64,000 nucleotides of DNA from Taxillus chinensis. Lineage: Eukaryota; Streptophyta; Magnoliopsida; Santalales; Loranthaceae. The position numbers and the translations under genes are program-made. How positions within the stretch are numbered: position 1 is the stretch's first letter; each line of letters begins with the position of its first letter. Below, one piece after another: positions 24,731 through 35,352 of this stretch. Location: the NCBI GenBank assembly GCA_023512835.1, contig CM042084.1, positions 11,590,842-11,654,841 on the forward strand. Direction: 5' to 3'. The notes beneath the pieces are model-generated. The model was given only the letters and a program-made list of their open reading frames with translations. It made no database searches and was not told the DNA's origin.

Positions 24731-27700
24731 TCAAAGTAGAAGGGCATCTAGATTTCGTTTCCCTTCTGGACCTTTTGTGTACCATGAGGAGACATATTCA
24801 CCATAGATAACTTCGTGGTATCGGGAAGGGGATTGCTCGCTGATAAGCTCAGAAGCTGGGCATATTTTCATGGTCTTTGCAGGGTCATGAAACGTAGCAA
24901 CCGATAAACGGGCCCTGTCAGCATTGGTTATTGCTCGATGCTGAGCACTTTTATATGCCCCGTTGGTTATAATCTGCAAAGATAGATAATAAACACATCA
25001 TCCGTTATATATACTTCTAGCAAAAATATTAGCATTTGCAAAGCAAAGTGATATGGCTGCTGACTACATAAAATGTTTGAATACAACAATCAGCAAACGG
25101 ATATTTAACAACATATCAATATAATATATCAAAATATCCTGCTTGACCTTTCTAAGTATGTAATACAATATATCAATATAAGAATTACTATAAGCTTTTA
25201 AAAACAATAACTCCAAAATAGAGATTTAAAAACTAGATTTTCCTAAATAACCTAGCAATTTTAAAACTTTTCTTGCTCTTCAACAGTTCAACCAGAAATC
25301 AACACAGACAATCATGCTCAAGTAACAGAATGCGGAAAATACAACAAAAGCTTTTGACAATAAGTTTTTAGAGCTTGAGCACATAGAATCCATTTGTACT
25401 TATTGGTTTTGGGAAAAAAAAAGTAATTTGTTTTCATTGGTATTTAGACCCAAATAGATATGCTTTGAAATAATTAACAAAAGACAACCCAATTTTTAAA
25501 AAGACTTATCTTACCCCCACCCCCAAATTGGTAAAGAATGGAACCTTTTGAACGTATCCATATTCATTAATGTCATGAAGCAAAATGGTCCACACAAATG
25601 CAACAACCCACGGTGATGCAACAAATAGTAGGCACTCCAAAACTGAAATTTGGAAGATTCTTAAAAAACAAAATTGGGTCAAAAGGATGAATGATGACAG
25701 AGAATTTTGGATAGTTAGCAAACTACAGACCCAGCCATAGGAGTCCCACCTAGACCCAACCAAATGAATCTCACCATGGTCTTTGGTTGGATCTCCAATT
25801 TCTCAAGCATTAAAAGCTCTAAGGCCATCTCCAATCTTTAGCAAAAGCAAAAGCAATATCAATATTTTAGCTAAAAATCAGCTCCAATCCATTAGTTAAA
25901 CAACTAGCAAAGGCAAAAAAAAAGTCAAATATGACTTTAGCTTTTGCTATTGCTGATGATGCCAAGTCAGCAGATTATAGGAAATTTCAATTTTAACCCC
26001 TCTCTCCCTCCCATCATGGCTCACCTTCCCCCTCTCCCATCTGCGCACCCCCCACGCCATCGCCCCCTCCCCGTCGCGCCCCACCCCCTCGCTCTCCCTC
26101 TCTCGTGCATTGCCGTCTTTCATCCCACTTTGCATGCGTGCATTTCCCATAGATCTAGGGTTCAGAAGGTAAGGGTAAAGTGATACAAATAAAACTTAAG
26201 CAAAAATATACATGATATAGGATTGGAGTAATATGAGCAAAAGTGGTACTGTAGCAAGTTAAATATAACTTTAGCTGCCCACTTTAACTAAGAAAGGTTG
26301 GAGATGCTCTAATACTTTTATTCATAAAATTTACATGCATATGACTTATCTATAGCCAAACTTTGATATAGGAAACAGGGAACCAAACAAAAACTAATAA
26401 AATTTAGGTAGTAAAACTATGACAGAACAAGAAGTTAATAATTATAAGTAACTATTAAAATTGAAAATGGGCAATGGAAAACTATTAGGAAATTTTTGTA
26501 TACAATCTTGCAAAAATAAAGTACATGTGTCGTCAAATGGGCATATGGTACATGTATAGCTGTGCAAACATATATGGCTGTACACCGACAGATCTGCATC
26601 AGATGCTGTCCTGATAATTTTGCATTTTAAGGAGTCTGATCTTATCGTGTTAAGCTCGGTTCACAGCATGAATTATAGCCAAGAAAGAATCAATGAGGCA
26701 CTGAATAAAATATAAATACAACTATCCATGTCTACATGAATGCTCACATCACCAAGTGCTGAAACACACTTGCACACCAAGTGCATGCACATTTCCACAG
26801 TCAACACGTGGCCACATATAGGCATCTGTATGAGCACTAAGCTTCAAATATGTCAGACATGCACCTCTCTTTAACCCTCTACATGTGCCTACTTCTTTCG
26901 GCCAACCATACCAACTCCAGGGGCACAATTGCTCAGTTCTACCACTTAACTGTCTTGGATAAAAACAAACCCACAAAAAATAAAATCAAAATAAGTGTAC
27001 ATCCCACTATCCCAAACCAAGGTTCAAAAATACAAAATGCGGTATGGTACGGAATCAAAACTGTACGGTGAGACGGGCGCCTTAACTGCCAATGATAAAA
27101 TCAAATTATTTAACTTAATTTAAGTTATAGATTTATATAAAATTTAAAAAATAAAATTTGATATATAGATTTATATAAAATTTTAAAAACTGATATATAT
27201 ATATTTATAATTTGTTTTAAATCAAATTATTTATAGAATTATATGAATTTATAACAAAGCACTATGGAACTACATATAAATTTAAAATAATTTGATGTAA
27301 CAAATTTAATGTAAGATAAAACTATATATGAATTTATATTTTAATATATAATAAAATTATTATACATTAATATTTTTTAATATGTAATGAATATATTTAT
27401 ATATTAAAATAAATATATAAATATTTATATAATTAACTCACATTTTTTATTTAGTTAACTTAATATATTTATATAAATAAGATATATAAAATATTTATAT
27501 AACTTCAAGCCAACCCGCAAGGGTTTGGCTAAGAGACCAAGGGGGCGGCAACAACAACAAGAAGCCCCCCCCCCCCCCCCCTTTAAGACCGCAAGTTGAG
27601 CGAACAGCCCGAGGCCAGATGGCCTCGGGGAAGGAAGCGTGTTGACGATCGCTGGAGCGGAGACGATCTGGCCTCGCCGGACGGCCAAGAGAAGGTGCGG

Positions 27701-29835
27701 AGACGATCGCCGAGGGGGAGCCGAAGAAGATGGCCGCGAGGATAAGACCATCAAGGAAGCGCGACCAGAGCCACGGCCGCAAGGAAGGGAGCCGCCGACG
27801 ATCGCTGCTGACGACGACGATGACAGAGGCGACTTGGAGTCTGTGTCGTGGGCGCCTCATCCTGGATACTGGTTGAGGGGGCGAAACGGGCCGCCTCAAT
27901 CCGCCTCACCCGTACGAGGCGGGTGTGGGAGGAGGCGGTCTATAAGGCGGTGCCTCCACGCGGGTTAAAGCCAAGGCGGGCGAGGCGGCGCCTCAGCCCG
28001 TTTTTTCGAACCATGTCCCAAACTAATAATTAATTTGTTTTAATTGAGTGCTACCTTTGGAGCATAGGCGTATAAAATAACTCACAAAGTTTCATTCTAG
28101 ACAAGTACATAAAGGATTTAGAAATGACCACACCGATGATCCTTATCCATGTGGAAAATATCAGGTATTTAAAAATCCACCTACTCAATCACACTCGAAT
28201 TTCTTCTCAACCCCATAATGGGAATTTATTAGGACAACCACAATGACAAACCATCTGTCTAAAATATTAGGTTTGGATAAACCAATCTATGATATTACAC
28301 ATGAAGTTCTTCTCAAATCCATCATTTCAAAAATATTAGGATTTAAAAACCACCAACATAGTAGGTCATTGAATTTCTTCAAAACCAAACAACCTTAAAG
28401 GCGATCAAAACGACTTCACAGATTACAGCAAATTTACTCTTGTTGAAATCCTCAGGGCCTTTGATTTGTGCGTTACTTGTCATTTGCAGCGATATGCATT
28501 TCTTATGTATTCTTCATCAGTAGACTAAGTTACTGCAATAATTTGTGCGGTATCAAGGGACAACAAATCAAAACTGTGAACCGGTCTTTGCAGTGAAATG
28601 CATGTCTTACCTAATCTTCATCAATAGACTAACCTACTGCAGTCATTTGTTCTGCACCAAGGGACAACAAAGTAAAACTAAGAAATGGTCTTGGCCCTGT
28701 AGGGATTGGACTTGCATTCTCTGGAGTCACCCATTCGTTCCATCATAGCTTAGGCTACTCACTTCACTTTGGAAACTAAAGCAAAGAACTGCGAAGTGCA
28801 GTGCCATAAATAACACCTACGAAGTCAGTTCAGAATTCAGACGCAAAAGCAAAGTTTATGATTTACTCGTCCTACCACTCATGTAGTGACACTCACTGCA
28901 AACCAAAATTACAATGAAAATGAAAAATGCATGCGTAAAAGGTTATGCGTATATCACAGATATCCAATTTTAACAAAAAGTACCTCTGTCTGGTCGGCTA
29001 AGATGACAACGATGGCGTCAGAAAGCGGCTGCGCGGTAACCCAATCCCCATCTTTGAACACCTCCAGACCAGCCACCTCGTCTTGTAGGAGAAGAGTTAT
29101 GGCGCCCATGTCGGAATGGGCCTGGAGACCGAGGGTGAGCTCCGGCTGTGGGCAGGGCGGGTAATAGCTCACAGTGATGTTTTGGTAGACCTCCCCCACC
29201 GCCTCCTCCATCCGCGACGGAGGCAAGCCCAGGCTCTCAGACACTAAACCCAGCAGTTGCATAGCCAAACAGTTCATCGATTCACTGTAACGAGCCACGG
29301 TGTCTCTATAACCGGGAGGGAAATGCGGCCACCGAGATGAGTCCCGGCGGGAGAGCGGCAAGGTGTGGTGGTCGAAGTAGTCCCTCCAATCGAGGACGTC
29401 GTAGCCGCCGCTCCCGGCCACAAGCATCCGGCTGCCGTAGCCCTCGGAGGCGAAGGACCCGGGGTCGCAGGCGTAGGCGGCCCTCTCGGGCGGGGTGGTG
29501 TCGTTGAAGAAGGAGAGGGCGGCCCGCCTCATGGTTTCCAGGAGGGGGGTGGGGACGCGGTGGTTGATGACCTGAAACGCGCCCCAGTGGGAGCAGGCCC
29601 GGGCGATGTCGCGGTGGACGGCGGCGGAGCGGATGCGGGTGGGGTCGAATTCGAGGACGTCGATGACTGGGATTGACGGGCGATCGGGGGCGGAGGGTGA
29701 GGCTTTGGTGGGGCGGTTTTGAGGGTGTTGGATATATTGGGGTGGGACTTGGGATGGATTGGTCTGGGCTAGGGTTTGGACTCTGGTTAGGGGCTCGGCC
29801 ACGCCTGCGACCTCCATTCCAGTTCCAAATTCCAA
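24731..29835 (-). CDS. 2-oxoglutarate/Fe(II)-dependent dioxygenase (flavanone 3-dioxygenase/LDOX-like, DOXC class)
   Basis: Two minus-strand exons, 29835-28984 and 24973-24731, join at phase 0 across GT-AG borders to give 364 residues, the normal length. The N-terminal non-heme dioxygenase domain shows IPVIDV near residue 55 and QVINHRVP near 90 (Arg where Gly is usual). The catalytic jelly roll has SYYPPCPQPELTLGLQ, then His240-x-Asp242 (AHSDMGAITLLLQD), His296 (SAQHRAIT) and the 2-oxoglutarate-binding Arg306-x-Ser308 (RARLS), so all iron and co-substrate ligands are present. The exon junction falls between ADQTE and IITNGAYKS, a common intron position in this family. The enzyme would be soluble and oxidise a small molecule using O2 and 2-oxoglutarate; flavonoid or hormone substrates are typical of relatives but cannot be chosen from sequence. 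Exon 1 is very GC-rich, exon 2 is not. The start could also be Met7. Confidence 0.93.
25823..26309. mobile_element. Tourist-like (PIF/Harbinger) MITE, 487 bp
   Basis: The element starts GGCCATCTCCAATCTTTAG and its reverse complement starts GAGCATCTCCAACCTTT, an imperfect terminal inverted repeat. It is flanked on both sides by TAA (25820-25822 and 26310-26312), the 3-bp target duplication typical of PIF/Harbinger. A C-rich core (about 25995-26110) sits between AT-rich arms full of tagc/gcta words. There is no transposase; it would need one in trans. Confidence 0.85.
27018..28015. mobile_element. Non-autonomous hAT-like element, 998 bp, with perfect 8-bp target duplication
   Basis: The left end reads CAAGGTTCAAAAA and the reverse complement of the right end reads CATGGTTCGAAAAAA. 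Both sides carry the octamer tcccaaac (27010-27017 and 28016-28023). An 8-bp duplication and CA(A/T)GG ends fit the hAT superfamily. The left half (27090-27500) is nearly pure AT while the right half (27500-28010) is very GC-rich with gaggcgg-type repeats and a 17-C run. The apparent open frames in the GC half are by-products of composition; no transposase domain is present. Confidence 0.85.
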
Positions 29836-31146
29836 TTCAGAGAGGCAATGGAGAAAGCGTGAGAGAGCGAGAGAGGTGAACTCCCAGATCCTTGCCGGCT
29901 GCCGCAGGACGCTACGCCTTGCTCAGATCGCACCACAACTCCCACAATTATAGAGCCGTCGCTTCTTCGGAGAACCTCTGCTGCCAAGGATCGATCTCAC
30001 TAAACTCGCCCGCCATTCGCTTCATGCTGCCGCTGCTGGATCTTTATTAATAATTAATTTATTAATTTATTAAAATTAATTGTTGTTTTAATTTATTATA
30101 ATTTTAATAAATTAATTACTCTATTTCTAGTATGTATGTAGGTATTATGTGGGTAATTTACCCATAAATATCTTTTTGATATAAATTAAAAAAATTAATT
30201 TATTACTAAAAGTATTCATATGCTAACTATACATATCATTACTCTAAATTTATTAACTTGTCTAAGAGCATTATACTTTCTATTATATATATGAATAGAG
30301 TCGACTTTCAAAATATTACTCATCATCTTCCTTTTTATATTTAAATAATGATATATTTATCATTTAATTATAAAGAATTAATATTTATTCTCTTTATTAT
30401 ATAATATTATTATTTCTCTCTCGTTATATTTATTCTCTCTATATTTTTTTTGGGCGTTCAATATTCATTAGAAAATCAAAATATAGCATCATTAATAAAA
30501 TATTACATAAATGTTATAAGACCATTATACTTGTAAAAGTCTTTAAATATAATAACACTAAAAAATACGTGAAATTTTATAAAATCCTCCTGCAAATCTT
30601 CATAGCTTAATATCATTGCATTGCATGATAGCTTCATTATTAATATTATCAAATATATCACTTTTAACCAAATAATCTTTCATGATCTGTCATTTGATTG
30701 TGCAGTTGATTCTTTATATAATAATTATAATAGGCAATCAAATACCGCAAAATTCATTACATCAAACACTAGTACAATCACAAATGGACAATACATTAAA
30801 CATTATAAACAATAAGTATGCAATTTGAAATTTTCTAAATCAAAACTCAATTAAAATTATTGAATAGTAGTAGCAAAGTACTAATTACTAAATTACTAAT
30901 GATAAAAAGCATTAAAGCAAACCATGCATTTGAAATTATTGTAAATTTCACAAGTAGCAATCAACACCAACTTGAACGTGAATGGACAGAACCACATAAG
31001 TAGAACAGAAGACTAAGCACCAGTAGGTGGGCCGTGGGCAGCGGTTTCCGACGTCGCTATGTTTGGGTCTGGAGAGAGACGCCGGATGTAACAGCCCATT
31101 GGCTGGATCTATGATGGGTTGGACAGGTGAGACAACAGCTGACTGA
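29836..31146. other. Dioxygenase upstream region and AT-rich spacer
   Basis: The first 200 bp upstream of the dioxygenase start (29836-30040) are GC-rich and should hold its 5' UTR and promoter; a ctataattg word near 29950 (minus strand) is a weak TATA candidate. From 30040 to 30960 the sequence is AT-rich without genes. A GC-richer patch at 31010-31146 borders the copia element. Confidence 0.4.
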
Positions 31147-31413
31147 TGTTGATCTAAAAGAAAGGTTACGAAAAGGAGCTAGAGAAAAACCAGATTATTC
31201 ATTAAAAGAAGATGGCTATATAGCCTTACAAGCAGAGCAGTTGCAGAAAAAACATTTAAAAAATATCCCATGATTTCACGACTCCTATAAAGTGAAACGG
31301 CTAGCACATCAAGTCAAATTACAACTAAGAGATCCTATTTAATAGGAATTATTAAACTCACTATCAAACTAGGAAACCATATCCTAACAACCCATACGGC
31401 TAAAACCTTAACA
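31147..31413 (-). repeat. Copia 3' LTR (267 bp)
   Basis: It begins TGTTAAGG and ends ATCAACA on the minus strand, preceded by the purine tract AAGGGAGGA. It matches the other LTR with about eight substitutions and no length change. Confidence 0.95.
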
Positions 31414-34365
31414 TCCTCCCTTAAACTGCATGCCAACTGCATCAGTTTATATCAGTAATAGAACAGACTCCCAATAGTTCACGTAACCTCACAAAGACAT
31501 CATGCTTCAATGGTTTAGTCATTATATCTGCAACTTGATTCTGAGTTTGACAGTGAGTCACTTCCACGACACCCTTGCTGGTAAGTTCTCGAATGAAGTG
31601 AAAACGTATATCAATATGTTTGCAGCGACCATGTAGCACTAGATTTTTGCAGAGCTTAATAGCAGAACTGCTGTCACAGTGTATTGTGGTAGAGCCATCT
31701 TGATTATATTCCAACTCCTGCAAAATTCTGCGTATCCACATTGCCTGGCAAGCACACAATGCTGCTGCAATGAACTCGGCCTCAGTGGTGGACAATGTCA
31801 CTATGGGTTGTTTCTTTGAAGACCATGATACAGCTCCTGAACTTAATATAAATACATAATCCGAAGTACTTTTTCGATCTTCAACATCACCAGCATAATC
31901 ACTATCAGAATATGCCTTAAGACCTTCAACTCCTCCCTTCTTGTACAACACCCCAAAACTGATTGTTCCTTTTAAATACCTGAATACCCTTTTAGCAGCT
32001 TGTAAATGAAGTTCAGTGGGACATTCCATGTACCTGCTAAGAAGACTTACTACAAACATCATATTAGGCCGAGTAGTAGTTAAATACATTAAACTTCCCA
32101 CAATTTGTTTGTAAAGTGTGCTATCTATTTTCAATCCATCATGGTGCTTACACAGCTTTGTACCAGAGACAATGGGACTGTTAACAGAATTACAGTTGGT
32201 CATTTGAAACCTTTCCAATATTTCTTGAGCATATTTCTGTTGCCCAATAAATATTCCATTCGAACTCTGCAAAACTTCAATGCCCAGAAAGTATCTCATC
32301 CTTCCCAAATCAGTCATATCAAATTCATTCATCAAATATTGCTTAAACTCATCAAATAGATTCTCATCATTCCCAGTTAATATTAAATCATCAACATAAA
32401 GACATACAATCAGAATATTACCTCCACCTCCAATTTTGATGAACAATGTATGTTCGTAAGGACACTTCTTGAAGCCTTGATTTATAAAGTAGGATTCAAT
32501 TCGGCTATACCAAGCTCGAGGGGCTTGTTTGAGTCCGTACAGTGCTTTCTTTAGCTTATACACCATTTGCTCTTTTCCCTTTTTTACATAGCCAAGAGGT
32601 TGCTCCACATAAATTTCTTCATTGAGCTCTCCATGCAAGAATGCTGATTTCACGTCTAGTTGATAGATAACCCATTTGTTTTGAGCTGCAAGAGAAATGA
32701 CCAATCTAATGGTATCCAAACGAGCTACTGGTGCAAAGACTTCAGTATAGTCTATGCCATGTTGTTGTGTGTATCCCTTTGCCACAAGACGAGCCTTGTG
32801 TTTATCCACTTCACCATTGTCTTTAAGTTTTGTCTTGAAGATCCATTTAACTCCCACCTTTTTCCCTCCTTGGGGCAATACACTGAGCTCCCATGTGTTA
32901 TTTCTCTCTATTGCATCAATTTCTATGTCCATAGTGTTCTGCCACTTCTCACTTTTCACTGCTTCATCATAGCTTATTGGATCACTGTCTATATACAATG
33001 CCAGAAATTAGGGGTGAGCATCGGTCGGTTCGGTCGGTTAATATAATATTTTTAAACCGAACCAAATGCCTTCGGTTTAAAAAAATAACAAACCAAAACC
33101 AAATAACAAATATGAAAAATCATCGGTTTTCGGTTCGGTTCGGTTTATAATTTTTCGGTCGGTTCATCGGTTTGAATCGGCTTTAAAAAAAACATTTTTG
33201 TTTCATTGCTAAAATAATAATAACAACAATAATATTATTAAAATAATAATAATTTGCAACATCAAAATTTAAATCTCCAACCAAAATTGTACAAAGACAA
33301 TAATATTTCATTGCTTTTAACAGCTTTTAGAAAGTCTGAAACAAATGCAATAAAACTATTTGAAAGTTGAAACAAATAAAGCCCCCATCTGTTTGAATTT
33401 TTATCATTAAGAAGGAACGCCAAAATATTCTCCTTTTTGCCAAGCGCAATCCTGCGGTCCTTATGTGTTCAGTACAAAGCATTCCTACAACAAAGCATTC
33501 CTGCAACAAAGCATTATGTGTTTATGAGGTCCTGCAACAAATGCTCGTGTGCAGGGGTAGTAGCACTGACATTAAACAGATAAATACTCAGTATAACACA
33601 GAACAGAAAAGCAGGAAAAGAAATGCATTAGAAATGCACTTGTACCACTGGTTTCTTAACCGCAGGAAGTGAATGCATTCATTCAGTGACCTCATCAAAC
33701 CTTTGGCATAACAAGGGGCATGGTTAAAGTACAGATAAATGACATAACAAGGGGCTTCTGTGCAGGATTTTGTCACTGAACTGGTGTATTTGTTTTGAGT
33801 GAACCTGCAAGTTTGATGAGGTTACTGAATGGTGCAATAAGAGCACACGGTCAAGGTAGCGATATCGGTGGATGCCTTTACCGTTGCTAACAATGTCATG
33901 CACCCAAACAAAAAAATCTGCGTAGGAAGTGAATGCAATGGAGGGATATGTATTCATGCGTGAATTGCTAACAATGCTGTGCAGGAAGTGAATGCATTCC
34001 CGTATATATGTACCCAGCAAAAAAATCTTTTTGGTGCAAGATGGTACCCAGGAACATATATGCAACTTATTAGCATGACACAGAACAGAACACAACTTAT
34101 TAATAATGCAATAACATATAACAGAACAACACAGCTTATTAATAATGCAATAACACAGAACAGAATTTTCAGCATTCACTGCATACTCATGCTTTAAATT
34201 ATCAGATCAGAATTATCAAAACAGAATTATCAGCATTCATGACAGAATAGAATCACAATAACACAGCTTATCAGCATTCACTACATACTCTAAAGTATAC
34301 TTTGCATGCTCTAAAAAGAATAACTTAAGCATATATATTTTACCTTAGTGTCTGACATCCTCTAT

Positions 34366-34948
34366 CATCATCAATATTCATTGATAATTGATTCATTAGT
34401 CTCTTCTAAAAGTGAATCTGTGAGAAAACAAATAAGTAAAATTAAATATAAATAAATTTAAATTTAAGCTTACCAAATACGAAAAAATATTTTTAAAACT
34501 AAACACATACCTGAGTTGATCTCCTCAATCCCATGTATTGAAGCTTGAAGGTTAATAGGCGTAGATGAATCTTGAAGCCAATTTTGTGCACATATTATAG
34601 CCTCTACCATAAGTGGCGATAAAGAACTCCTAAAAGAGTCAAGAACACGACCCCCTGTGCTAAATGCAGACTCAGATGCAACAGTGGATATAGGTATTGC
34701 CAAAATGATCCCATGCAGTAAATACATGCAGCCCGTTCTTGATCACCTTCTACTTTTGTAAAATGATCCCATACCCATGACCTTTTCTTACCCGTAGAAT
34801 GCTAGGTCAACTTAGAATTTTGAGTAGTGGTCACGGGTTCTTGAGTCTCTGTTGATGGGGCAGGGGCTATATGGGTTGGGGCAGTGACCACCGTCTCGTT
34901 TGGTCCTCCTTCTTGGGTTGGATTTCCCTCCATCGTTGCATCCTCCAT
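34366..34948 (-). pseudogene. Internally deleted hAT transposase: BED finger N-terminus fused to hATC C-terminus
   Basis: Reading starts at Met 34948. After about 48 codons there is an in-frame TAG (34802-34804), then the first half of a BED zinc finger (KKRSWVWDHFTKV, then CIYC). Directly afterwards, in a different frame, come the C-terminal dimerisation residues [20 protein letters not shown] and [18 protein letters not shown] (34727-34510). A donor gtatgt near 34512 and a short last exon near 34430-34370 keep the gene's old 3' structure. The whole RNase H-like catalytic core with its DDE residues is missing between the two parts, at a junction near 34715. It cannot transpose itself but keeps ends that a related transposase could use. 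Confidence 0.9.
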
Positions 34949-35263
34949 CTATCAAATTAAAGACAAATAAATTAATGCGCAGCTAGCAATCTAGCATTTA
35001 ATCAAAATTATACATAACCAACATTGTATAGAATAAACATTTCAGACAGTCACACATGAATTCACGCATGAATACATATCCCTCCATCGTTTTTTTGTCT
35101 TGGACTCATAGTCATGCATGAATTTAAGACAGTCACAATCGGCGATCATGAAAGGAGCAAAGCAGTGAAGAGAGATCAACGAACAAATAAGAGACAAATC
35201 AAGATAAAAACTGGAAAAGAGGAAGATAAATAGAGAGAGGGACTTACAAATAGTAGAGTGGAG

Positions 35264-35352
35264 ATCGGTGATGGAGATCGGTGATCGGTGATGGAGATCG
35301 GTGATCGGTGATGGAAATCGGTGATTGATGATGGAGATCGGTGACCGGCGAA
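35264..35352. repeat. Tandem repeat of a gatcggtgatgga unit
   Basis: About four imperfect copies of a 21-24 bp unit built from gatcggtgatggagatcggt lie inside the hAT element near its right end. The translated open frame here is only the repeat. Confidence 0.8.

Larger units (their letters stand above)
24974..28983 (-). other. 4.0-kb intron of the dioxygenase gene
   Basis: The single intron (donor gtactt, acceptor tttgcag on the minus strand) is about 4 kb, far longer than usual for this family. It contains a 487-bp Tourist-like MITE (25823-26309) and a 998-bp hAT-like element (27018-28015). The remaining text is AT-rich with no supported gene. Confidence 0.8.

Noticed and set aside
27455..28033. 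Several overlapping long frames on both strands
   Set aside because: They lie in the GC-rich arm of a hAT-like element, follow composition only and show no domain.
30240..30540. Possible MITE with agagcattatactt and agaccattatactt ends
   Set aside because: The two words are in direct, not inverted, orientation, so they do not form terminal inverted repeats.
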